Source of the DNA: Rickettsiales bacterium
GTDB lineage: Bacteria > Pseudomonadota > Alphaproteobacteria > Methylaequorales > Methylaequoraceae
Direction: 5' to 3'
Length of the DNA stretch: 9,829 nucleotides
Assembly (NCBI GenBank): GCA_002711625.1
Contig: PARR01000046.1
Location: 1-9,829 of the forward strand
Part shown: positions 1 through 6,083 of the stretch, in pieces
How the letters are laid out: every line of letters begins with the position of its first letter
How positions within the stretch are numbered: the first letter of the stretch is position 1
Made by a program: the position numbers and the translations under genes
The notes under the pieces: model-generated
The model's database searches: none
What the model was told of the DNA's origin: nothing
Seen by the model: only the letters and a program-made list of their open reading frames with translations

Positions 1-388
1 CATGGCATTTGATTATGGACAAAGACATAAATTAGAACTTAAATTTGCAAGATGGCAGGCAAATTATTTTAGATGTAAAAGTTTTAAAATTTTTAAGATT
101 GATTTGTATGGAGGTTCGGCGCTGACTGATAATATTAAGGTTCCAAATCACAGAGATGTGAATGAAATTCCCAATTCGATTCCTAATACGTATGTTCCAA
201 GTAGAAATATCATATTCCTTTCTTTTGCATCGGGATATGCAGAATTTTTAAATATAAATCACATTTTTATAGGAGTTAATTCAGTAGATTATTCTGGCTA
301 TCCAGATTGTAGAATTGAATTTATCCAAAAATTTGAAAATTTAATTAATTTTTCAACTAAGAAAGGACTAGAAAAAAAAAAAATTTAA
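1..388 (+). CDS. queC: QueC, 7-cyano-7-deazaguanine (preQ0) synthase, main part (5' end off window, frameshifted at 3' end)
   Basis: QueC is the ATP-dependent cytoplasmic enzyme that turns 7-carboxy-7-deazaguanine plus ammonia into preQ0 in queuosine synthesis. The reading frame enters at the left edge. The conserved FDYGQRH stretch comes at once, so roughly the first 30 residues, with the SGGxDS pyrophosphatase loop, lie outside; the ATG at base 2 is an internal Met. Other family blocks are IPNTYVPSRNIIFL and GVNSVDYSGYPDCR. The frame stops at 386-388, directly after a run of 12 A (372-383). The missing C-terminal part, with the zinc cysteines, continues in the next frame to base 584. Removing one A joins both parts into a normal QueC. 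This is either a real frameshift, a slippage-rescued gene or a sequencing error. queE follows, in pathway order. The identification is very safe; whether the gene is functional is unknown. Confidence 0.9.
   Translation, partial: MAFDYGQRHKLELKFARWQANYFRCKSFKIFKIDLYGGSALTDNIKVPNHRDVNEIPNSIPNTYVPSRNIIFLSFASGYAEFLNINHIFIGVNSVDYSGYPDCRIEFIQKFENLINFSTKKGLEKKKI
372..383 (+). repeat. 12-A homopolymer at the queC frameshift
   Basis: Twelve consecutive A follow a G at 371. Eleven A would keep the upstream QueC frame open into the conserved C-terminal part (E-K-K-K-F-K-I-Q-T-P); twelve A gives a TAA three bases later. Long A runs are known sites of RNA polymerase slippage in AT-rich bacteria and also of sequencing and assembly errors. 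Confidence 0.9.
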
Positions 389-584
389 AATACAAACCCC
401 ACTAATTAAAATGACAAAGAAAGAAATAGTTTTGTTAGGATCTAAAAATGGTGTAAATTTTTTAAAAACATCAAGTTGCTATAATCCAAAAAAGGGTCAA
501 ATTTGTAAACAATGCGATTCTTGCTTGCTTAGAAAAAAAGGATTTGATGAGGCAAATATTAAAGATCCAAAATGGAGTGCTTAA
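372..584 (+). CDS. queC: QueC C-terminal part with zinc-binding cysteines (shifted frame)
   Basis: This frame is open from the A tract and encodes KIQTPLIKMTKKEIV, then a Cys-x8-Cys-x2-Cys-x2-Cys motif (first Cys in TSSCYNP, then CKQCDSC), which is the structural zinc site at the C-terminus of QueC. It ends at the TAA at 582-584. A separate start is possible at ATG 411, giving 57 residues, but no clear Shine-Dalgarno sequence precedes it and such a fragment would lack the ATP site. It is best read as the continuation of the upstream frame. Codon content and conservation look undamaged right up to the stop, which argues against an old pseudogene. The stop overlaps the queE ATG as TAATG, so translation of this frame is probably coupled to queE. 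Confidence 0.88.
   Translation, partial: KKKKFKIQTPLIKMTKKEIVLLGSKNGVNFLKTSSCYNPKKGQICKQCDSCLLRKKGFDEANIKDPKWSA
574..577 (+). promoter_or_regulatory. Shine-Dalgarno of queE, inside the end of queC
   Basis: GGAG lies six bases upstream of the ATG at 584. This supports the start at 584 over an in-frame ATG at 572, which has no purine-rich site before it and would add four residues (MECL) before the usual QueE N-terminus. Confidence 0.6.
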
Positions 585-1216
585 TGTATTTTGTTAAAGA
601 AATTTTTAAATCAATTCAAGGAGAAGGTTTTTACTCTGGAAGACCAGCTACTTTTATAAGATTTACTGGCTGCAATTTGTGGAACGGGAAAATTACATCG
701 AGAGGCAATGCTACTTGTAGTTTTTGTGATACAGATTTTGTCGGTACTAATGGGTTGAACGGTGGTGAATATAATGCAAATCAGTTAATAAAAAAAGTAA
801 AAGAAAGTTGGAAATCGAGTTTTTGTCCCACACAAAAATTCGTAGTTCTTACTGGAGGTGAACCATTGTTACAAGTTGATCAATTTTTAGTAAATAAACT
901 TAAAGAGAGTGGATTTGAGGTTGCAGTAGAAACAAATGGAACAGTAGAATCATCTATTAATTTTGATTGGGTTTGTGTAAGCCCAAAAGAAAATTCATCA
1001 TGGAAACTAAAAAAAGGCGACGAAGTGAAAATAGTTTATCCTCAGTATAAATTCAATTTAAAAAAAATTTTGAAATTAGATTTTAAATATTTTTTTTTAC
1101 AACCAATGTACAATCAAAAATCGAGAATAAATATTAATAAAACAATTGAATACTGTAAATCGCACAAGCCATGGTTTCCAAGTTTTCAAATTCATAAATC
1201 TTTAGGAATAAGTTAA
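584..1216 (+). CDS. queE: QueE, 7-carboxy-7-deazaguanine synthase (radical SAM)
   Basis: QueE converts 6-carboxytetrahydropterin to 7-carboxy-7-deazaguanine by radical SAM chemistry. The 210-residue product starts MYFVKEIFKSIQGEG, with the family's substrate-site block near residues 9-20. The [4Fe-4S] cysteines are C30, C45 and C48, a Cys-x14-Cys-x2-Cys spacing known from the short-core QueE of Burkholderia multivorans instead of the standard Cys-x3-Cys-x2-Cys. CDTDFVG follows, then the SAM-contacting TGGEPLL (90-96) and VETNGT (115-120). The C-terminus has FLQPM and the FQIHKSLGI ending usual for this subtype. The start at 584 overlaps the queC stop (TAATG) and has a well-placed GGAG. queD begins one base after the stop, so queC, queE and queD form one operon. 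The order matches the pathway in reverse. Confidence 0.96.
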   Translation: MYFVKEIFKSIQGEGFYSGRPATFIRFTGCNLWNGKITSRGNATCSFCDTDFVGTNGLNGGEYNANQLIKKVKESWKSSFCPTQKFVVLTGGEPLLQVDQFLVNKLKESGFEVAVETNGTVESSINFDWVCVSPKENSSWKLKKGDEVKIVYPQYKFNLKKILKLDFKYFFLQPMYNQKSRININKTIEYCKSHKPWFPSFQIHKSLGIS

Positions 1217-1220
1217 ATTG
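1204..1220 (+). promoter_or_regulatory. AGGA ribosome site and TTG start of queD
   Basis: AGGA at 1204-1207 sits ten bases before TTG at 1218-1220. The TTG follows the queE stop by one base, and translation from it gives MIIYKKYFFDAAH, the expected QueD N-terminus. There is no in-frame ATG before the conserved zinc histidine, so a non-ATG start is required. Confidence 0.6.
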
Positions 1221-1574
1221 ATAATTTATAAAAAATATTTTTTTGATGCTGCGCATTTTATGCCTGATTTTAAAGGAAATGATAAATATTCCAATCTACA
1301 CGGTCATAGTTATGAGGTGACAATATTTATAAAAAAAAAGATACAATCAGGAAAAAAATGGGTTATGAATTTTGATGATTTAGACAATATAGTTGAGCCT
1401 CTATTAAAAAAACTTGATCATAAAACACTAAATAATATAAGTGGGCTTGAGCAACCAACGAGTGAAAATATAGCGAGATGGTTCTGGAAAAACATGCTTG
1501 AAAAAACATCAGATTTAGATTCTATTGAGATAATTAGACCCAGAATTGGTGGATGTATCTACAGTGGCGAATAA
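1218..1574 (+). CDS. queD: QueD, 6-carboxy-5,6,7,8-tetrahydropterin synthase-like protein (T-fold)
   Basis: QueD makes 6-carboxytetrahydropterin from dihydroneopterin triphosphate. The 118-residue protein has the T-fold zinc ligands H13 (FFDAAHF), H28 and H30 (LHGHSYEV), the catalytic pair D67-H68 (KLDHKTLN), the PTSENIARW segment (80-88) and the GGCIYSGE ending. Length and layout match E. coli QueD. Two differences stand out: the position of E. coli Cys27 (four residues before the first His of HGH) is Tyr24, and the position of Glu110 is Arg107. This may mark an alphaproteobacterial QueD subtype. It could also mean altered activity, but the operon with queE and queC argues for the queuosine role. 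The start is TTG at 1218, with AGGA at 1204-1207; no ATG fits. It ends one base from the convergent queF. Confidence 0.9.
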   Translation: MIIYKKYFFDAAHFMPDFKGNDKYSNLHGHSYEVTIFIKKKIQSGKKWVMNFDDLDNIVEPLLKKLDHKTLNNISGLEQPTSENIARWFWKNMLEKTSDLDSIEIIRPRIGGCIYSGE

Positions 1575-1575
1575 C

Positions 1576-2031
1576 CTACCTTCCTGTGTATAATTGGATA
1601 TCTACAGGCTTAATATAAATTCCTTTTGGAGGAGAGCTAGACTGAAAAAAAACATCGATTGGAATTCCTCCTCGAGGGTTCCAAAAAGAAGATATTCTAA
1701 TCCATTTTGGTTTTACTGCTTGTTCAATTTTTTTTACAATTTTCATTGTGCAATCTTCGTGAAACGCGCCGTAATTCCGAAAAGAGAATAGAAACAATTT
1801 AAGAGATTTGCTCTCAACTATAAATTTTGATGGAACATAATCTATAATTATAATGCCAAAATCTGGTTGTGAGGTAATAGGGCAAATACTTGTAAATTCT
1901 GGAGCAGAAAATCTTATGCAATATTCGTCCTTGGGGTTAGGATTTGAAACCACATCGAGCTTGAATTGTTCAGGTGATTTCTGGTATGTCGATTCTTTGC
2001 CCAAATATTTAGTTTTTTTTATATTTTTCAT
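1576..2031 (-). CDS. queF: QueF, NADPH-dependent preQ0 reductase (7-cyano-7-deazaguanine reductase)
   Basis: QueF reduces the nitrile of preQ0 to the aminomethyl group of preQ1, the base that Tgt inserts into tRNA. This is the short, single-domain (type I) form of 151 residues. The catalytic cysteine is in EFTSICPITSQPDF (about residue 50). The QueF signature ESKSLKLFLFSFRNYGAFHED (about residues 73-93) holds the substrate and NADPH-binding Glu, Lys and His, and RGGIPIDVFF lies near the C-terminus. The start at 2031 overlaps the end of tgt by 23 bases and has GGA nine bases upstream inside tgt; no later Met precedes the conserved LGKEST block. It is the last gene of the minus-strand operon and ends one base from queD, which comes from the other strand. 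Confidence 0.97.
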   Translation of the reverse strand: MKNIKKTKYLGKESTYQKSPEQFKLDVVSNPNPKDEYCIRFSAPEFTSICPITSQPDFGIIIIDYVPSKFIVESKSLKLFLFSFRNYGAFHEDCTMKIVKKIEQAVKPKWIRISSFWNPRGGIPIDVFFQSSSPPKGIYIKPVDIQLYTGR

Positions 2032-3127
2032 GTTTTTCCAAGTAAAGTTTTTTTAATTTTTCAAAAGAATTATTGATGATTGATTCCTTTATATCAGACA
2101 TCATTTTCTTATAAAATGCAATATTATGAAGACTTAATATCATCGAAGACAAAATCTCGTTACTTTTTGTTAAATGATGTATATATGAACGGGAGTATGA
2201 TTTAGAGACATGACAATTTATGCTCTCATCCAGCGGTTGTTCGTCTACTGCATAAATCGTATTTCTCAAATTTATTTCACCTTCAGATGTGAATGCTCTT
2301 CCATTTCTCCCGAATCGTGTAGGTATAACGCAATCAAACATATCAACTCCCCGTTCAACGGCTTTGATAATATCTACTGGTCTTCCAACTCCCATTAAAT
2401 ATCTAGGTTTATTATTAGGAATAAATGGAACAGTTGATTCAATAACTTCTAACATCTTGTTATGACTTTCTCCAACAGACAGCCCTCCGATGGCGTACCC
2501 ATCAAAATCTATTTCCAGTAGTTTTTCAACACACTCTCTTCTTAGAATTTTATACATACCCCCTTGAATAATACCAAATAGTTTAAATCCATCTCTTTCT
2601 TTAAATGCTTTTTTACATCTATTTGCCCAACGTAACGTCATTTCCATAGATTTTTTTGATCTTTCAAAAGTGGCAGGAAATTCTGTACATTCGTCAAGCA
2701 CCATTGAGATATCTGAATTTAATTTTTCTTGAATAAGAATTGACTTTTCAGGTGACATAAAATATTTCTTCCCATCTATATGAGAAGAAAACTTAATTCC
2801 ATTTTCCGAAATATTAGATAAATTTGACAAAGACCAAATTTGAAAACCTCCCGAATCTGTTAAAATTGGCCTATTCCAATTAATATATTTTTGAATTCCT
2901 CCCATTTTTCTGATAATATTTTCGCCTGGTCTCAACATTAGGTGATAAGTATTTGCTAATATAATTTGAAAATCTAGCTTTAATAAATCAGTTGGAAAAA
3001 TTGCTTTCACAGTTCCAGCCGTTCCAACAGGCATAAAAATTGGAGTCTCAATTTTTCCGTGCTTCGTATTAAATGATGTGACTCTTGCATCACCACACTT
3101 TGATTGAATTTTAAAATTTTCACTCAT
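2009..3127 (-). CDS. tgt: Tgt, tRNA-guanine(34) transglycosylase, with degenerate zinc site
   Basis: Tgt exchanges guanine 34 of GUN-anticodon tRNAs for preQ1. The 372-residue protein has the normal bacterial length and TIM-barrel motifs: YHLMLRPG (61-68), general acid/base D91 in TDSGGFQ, GIIQGG (185-190), GGLSVGE (214-220) and nucleophile D265 in MFDCVIPTR, followed by the tRNA-contacting RFGRNGRAF. The zinc subdomain is unusual. The C-x-C-x2-C of well-studied Tgt enzymes reads I303-N-C305-H-V-S308 here. With H334 (SLHNIAF) only two of the four ligands remain, although the flanking PLD, YSRSYIHHL and NEIL are well kept. Catalytic residues are intact, so activity is likely, possibly without zinc. 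It overlaps queA by 8 bases (ATGAGTGA) and queF by 23. Confidence 0.96.
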   Translation of the reverse strand: MSENFKIQSKCGDARVTSFNTKHGKIETPIFMPVGTAGTVKAIFPTDLLKLDFQIILANTYHLMLRPGENIIRKMGGIQKYINWNRPILTDSGGFQIWSLSNLSNISENGIKFSSHIDGKKYFMSPEKSILIQEKLNSDISMVLDECTEFPATFERSKKSMEMTLRWANRCKKAFKERDGFKLFGIIQGGMYKILRRECVEKLLEIDFDGYAIGGLSVGESHNKMLEVIESTVPFIPNNKPRYLMGVGRPVDIIKAVERGVDMFDCVIPTRFGRNGRAFTSEGEINLRNTIYAVDEQPLDESINCHVSKSYSRSYIHHLTKSNEILSSMILSLHNIAFYKKMMSDIKESIINNSFEKLKKLYLEKHEKYKKN

Positions 3128-4175
3128 TATTATTAAAAATCAAACAAGCATCTCCATATGAAAAAAATCTTAGTTTTTTTCTTATTGCAAACTTATATAA
3201 TTCTTTGGTTTTTTTTTCGCCAATCATGGTAAAAATTATAGCTAGAAGAGTTGATTTCGGAGTGTGAAAATTTGTAATTAACCCATCTATAGAATTTATA
3301 TTCCAACCAGGTTTAATAAAAATATTAGTTTCACCTTTAAAGGGATTTACCTCACCATTGTGACCTTTGCAAGCTTCAAGTAATCTTAAGACAGTTGTTC
3401 CCACAGCGATTATTTTGCCGCCTTTTTTTTTGATCTTATTGACGAGTTCTGCTGATCTTGCACTTATATAACCATACTCCTCGTGCATTTGATGGTTATT
3501 AATATTTCTCTCTCTTATTGGAATAAAAGTTCCGGCAGAAATATGTAATGTAACCTTAATAATTGAGATGCCTTTTTTTTTTATTTTTTTTAAGAGCTTG
3601 TTAGAAAAATGCAAACTTGCTGTAGGCGCTGCCACAGATCCACCATTTTTGGCTAAAATACTTTGATACGTATTTTTATCCTTTTTTTTTGGTTTTCTTA
3701 ATTTTTTTATATACGGAGGTAGTGGTGCTTCTCCAAATTGGTTTAGGTAAGTTAGAAATTTTGAGTAAGTATAAGAAAAGGAAATTATAAAAAGCTTTGT
3801 TCCTTTGTATATCTTAATAGCATCAACTTTAGCAACAAAGTTTTTTGAAAATAGCAGTTTGTCATTCTCTTTAACTTTTCTTGAAGTTTTAAAAAAAGCT
3901 GACCAAATAACTTTATTTTTATTTTGCAAAAGTCTGTTCAAATTAACAGATACTTTACATCCATCTACAAATCCATCAATTCCTGCTGGTAAAACTTTTG
4001 TTTCATTAAAAATAAGAGCATCATTTGGTTGAAGAAAATCTATAATTCTTTCAAAGCTGAAGATTTTAAATTTATTTTTTTGGGAAACAACTAATTTGGA
4101 TTTATCTCTAGGTTCTTTCTGATATAAAGCTATTAAATTTTTTGGTATATTAAAATCTAGTTTATCGATTAACAT
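3120..4175 (-). CDS. queA: QueA, S-adenosylmethionine:tRNA ribosyltransferase-isomerase
   Basis: QueA transfers and rearranges the ribosyl part of SAM onto preQ1 already in tRNA, giving epoxyqueuosine. The 351-residue length is normal. Family motifs in order are an N-terminal LDFNIPKNLIA with PRDKSKLVV, FNETKVLPA (56-64), GEAPLPPYI (148-156), GGSVAAPTASLHF (178-190), HISAGTFIPI (211-220), HEEYGYIS (231-238), VGTTVLRLLEA (258-268), LITNFHTPKSTLL (299-311) and FFSYGDACLIF (337-347). PTASLHF has Ser where PTAGLHF is usual, a mild change. The protein is rich in lysine, with several K runs from A-rich codons, as expected from composition. It overlaps argE by 7 bases and tgt by 8, and acts on the product of Tgt, so the two are likely co-translated. 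The final reduction to queuosine (QueG or QueH) is not encoded in the window. Confidence 0.97.
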   Translation of the reverse strand: MLIDKLDFNIPKNLIALYQKEPRDKSKLVVSQKNKFKIFSFERIIDFLQPNDALIFNETKVLPAGIDGFVDGCKVSVNLNRLLQNKNKVIWSAFFKTSRKVKENDKLLFSKNFVAKVDAIKIYKGTKLFIISFSYTYSKFLTYLNQFGEAPLPPYIKKLRKPKKKDKNTYQSILAKNGGSVAAPTASLHFSNKLLKKIKKKGISIIKVTLHISAGTFIPIRERNINNHQMHEEYGYISARSAELVNKIKKKGGKIIAVGTTVLRLLEACKGHNGEVNPFKGETNIFIKPGWNINSIDGLITNFHTPKSTLLAIIFTMIGEKKTKELYKFAIRKKLRFFSYGDACLIFNNNE

Positions 4176-5314
4176 GAATTTATATTGTCAATGAAGTTAT
4201 TTAGAAATATCTCACATTCTGAGATTTGATTTTTTCTGATAAATTCGTTGGGTTTATGAGCTTGCTTAATACTACCCGGACCACAGACAATGGTTTGAAT
4301 GCCAAGTTTATGAAATACTCCAGCTTCTGTCCCAAAACTTACTGAGGTCAAGAAATTAGAATCAAGTGCCTTCATAGATATATTAATAATTTTTTTGTTA
4401 CTATCAGTTTGTAAGGGAGGAAAATTATTTTTTCTTATTAGTTTCACAGAACACTTCTTATTTTTCTCTTTCATCATACTTTCAGTATTTTTTTGTAATA
4501 ATTTAAGTTTTGTGTTAATTTTATCCTCACTCAATTTAGGAGTATCTCTAATTTCAAATTCCAGCGAACACTTATTAGGTATTATATTTACAGCAGTCCC
4601 TCCTGAAATGGTTCCGATATTAACAGTTGGAAAAGGAGGCTGAAAATCTTTATCATAAAAGTTTTTTTTAAATTCTTTTTGTAAATTTTTTAAACATCTT
4701 ATAACCTCTCCAGAATATTCAATTGCATTTACTCCATCTTCAATAAGTGACGAATGCGATTCAATACCCATTAATAAAATTTCGTAATTTTTCTTTCCTT
4801 TGTGTTTATTAACAATTTTCATTTGTGTCGGTTCACCAACAATACAAAAACTAGGTTTAGGTTTGATTTTTTTCAAAATTGGAACTAATTTTTGAATTCC
4901 CACGCAACCAACCTCTTCATCATATGAAAAAATAAGAAATATTGGCTTTAATAATTTTTTTGTCATAATTACTGGAATCATTGACAAGACTGAGGCAATA
5001 AAACCTTTCATATCGCAAGCTCCTCTTCCAAAAAAGGTGCCATTTTTTTCAATTAAGTTAAATGGATTATTATTCCATTTTTGTCCACTTACTGGAACAA
5101 CATCGGTATGACCAGAGAGAACTAGTCCACCTGGCGAATTAGGTCCTATTTGACATAAAAGGTTGAATCGTCCATCATCTCCATGAATCTTTCTGGGGTT
5201 TAATTGAAAGCTTTTTAGATATTCATATATGTAATCAATTAGTAATCTATTACTTGTTTCACTTACGGTCTGGAAAGAAACAAGTTTTGCAAATATTTGT
5301 TTAAAACTATGCAT
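4169..5314 (-). CDS. argE: ArgE-type acetylornithine deacetylase (M20 metallopeptidase)
   Basis: The likely reaction is hydrolysis of N-acetylornithine to ornithine and acetate in arginine synthesis. The 381-residue length is typical. It shows the two-zinc M20 active site: H69 and D71 in SGHTDVVPV, D101 in GRGACDMKG, the E133-E134 pair in DEEVGCVG, E161 in VGEPT and H353 in QAHKPNEF. The lid/dimer domain lies in the middle, with GIESHSS (H186) and TVNIGTISGGTAVNIIP. FGTEAGVF near 337-344 is typical of ArgE proteins in alphaproteobacteria. Related M20 enzymes (succinyl-diaminopimelate desuccinylase, carboxypeptidase G2) share the metal motifs, but the GTEAG and PNEF blocks favour ArgE. It starts two bases after nadK and overlaps queA by 7 bases. 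No functional link to queuosine is obvious, so it is probably a passenger in the operon. Confidence 0.9.
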   Translation of the reverse strand: MHSFKQIFAKLVSFQTVSETSNRLLIDYIYEYLKSFQLNPRKIHGDDGRFNLLCQIGPNSPGGLVLSGHTDVVPVSGQKWNNNPFNLIEKNGTFFGRGACDMKGFIASVLSMIPVIMTKKLLKPIFLIFSYDEEVGCVGIQKLVPILKKIKPKPSFCIVGEPTQMKIVNKHKGKKNYEILLMGIESHSSLIEDGVNAIEYSGEVIRCLKNLQKEFKKNFYDKDFQPPFPTVNIGTISGGTAVNIIPNKCSLEFEIRDTPKLSEDKINTKLKLLQKNTESMMKEKNKKCSVKLIRKNNFPPLQTDSNKKIINISMKALDSNFLTSVSFGTEAGVFHKLGIQTIVCGPGSIKQAHKPNEFIRKNQISECEIFLNNFIDNINSC

Positions 5315-5316
5315 AA

Positions 5317-6081
5317 CTAACTATCAAATTGCTCATTAATTATTCTTTCTTCCAAATCGTGACCTGGATCAAAAAGTAAATTCATATACTCTTTCTTTTC
5401 AAGTTGAATTTCAAGTTTCTTAATCTTTTCAAATTCAAGAAAATCGGCTTCAGCTCTAAGAGGTCTTCTTGATGGTTCAATTGAAGTTAAAGTAATTTTT
5501 GCATTATTATTAAGGAGTGCCCCTCTCCAACGCCTTGGTCTATATGGGCTAATTGGAGTTATTGCTAAAACTTTAGCCCCTACAGGTATAACAGGTCCAC
5601 GTAGAGATAAATTATACGCGGAACTTCCAGCAGGGGTTGAAATTAAACAACCGTCACCCATAAACTCTTTTAATCTGATTTTCCCATTAATTTGTATTTT
5701 TATCTTAGCAATTTTTGGACTATTTCTTAATAAAGAAACGTCATTAAAAGCTAAACACTCATCAACTTTATTATTCAAATAAAAACATTTTATCCTAAGT
5801 GGATATAATTTAAACGAAATTGCATTGTTTAGTTTTTCCTCTAGTTTTTTTTCTGAATATTGATTCATTAAAAAACCAATATGTCCTCTATTCATACCGT
5901 ATATAGGTATCTTTTTTTTTAAATATTTATGAAGAGATTCTAAAACCGTTCCATCCCCTCCAAGAGCAACGATGATTTCTGCATTTGACGGCGGTACATT
6001 CTTATACAAACTCTTTAATTTATTTAGAGACTTTTTTGCTTCAGGCTTATTTGATGAAACAAATCCAATTTTTTTTTTCAA
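5317..6081 (-). CDS. nadK: NAD kinase (ATP-NAD kinase)
   Basis: NadK phosphorylates NAD to NADP in the cytoplasm. The 254-residue protein is at the short end of the family, as in many alphaproteobacteria. It carries the nucleotide-binding GGDGT (41-45), the FND motif (112-114) in place of the usual NE/ND dinucleotide-binding pair, and the conserved central block GDGCLISTPAGSSAYNLS (142-159) continuing into RGPVIP and ITPISPYRPRRWRG. It starts with MKKKIGF, the first beta strand, so nothing is missing at the N-terminus. It lies two bases downstream of moaA and two upstream of argE, so it must be co-transcribed with them. NADPH is the reductant of QueF at the end of this operon, but a regulatory link would be speculation. 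Confidence 0.97.
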   Translation of the reverse strand: MKKKIGFVSSNKPEAKKSLNKLKSLYKNVPPSNAEIIVALGGDGTVLESLHKYLKKKIPIYGMNRGHIGFLMNQYSEKKLEEKLNNAISFKLYPLRIKCFYLNNKVDECLAFNDVSLLRNSPKIAKIKIQINGKIRLKEFMGDGCLISTPAGSSAYNLSLRGPVIPVGAKVLAITPISPYRPRRWRGALLNNNAKITLTSIEPSRRPLRAEADFLEFEKIKKLEIQLEKKEYMNLLFDPGHDLEERIINEQFDS

Positions 6082-6083
6082 TT

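Noticed and set aside
572..583. Earlier ATG giving four extra residues on QueE
   Set aside because: No ribosome site precedes it, while ATG 584 has GGAG six bases upstream and overlaps the queC stop as TAATG.
411..584. Independent small zinc-finger protein starting at ATG 411
   Set aside because: The sequence is the QueC C-terminus; conserved QueC residues continue upstream of this ATG in the same frame to the A tract.
1670..1677. Perfect 8-base palindrome CCTCGAGG
   Set aside because: It is inside the conserved queF coding sequence, too short for a hairpin and not repeated elsewhere in the window.
1594..2056. Two short plus-strand frames (1594-1791 and 1853-2056)
   Set aside because: Both are opposite queF, whose catalytic motifs are clear.
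3573..3592. Long T runs resembling terminator tails
   Set aside because: They are lysine codons of queA on the minus strand, with no GC stem next to them.
3805..4643. Short plus-strand frames at 3805-4032 and 4395-4643
   Set aside because: They are opposite queA and argE and have no independent support.
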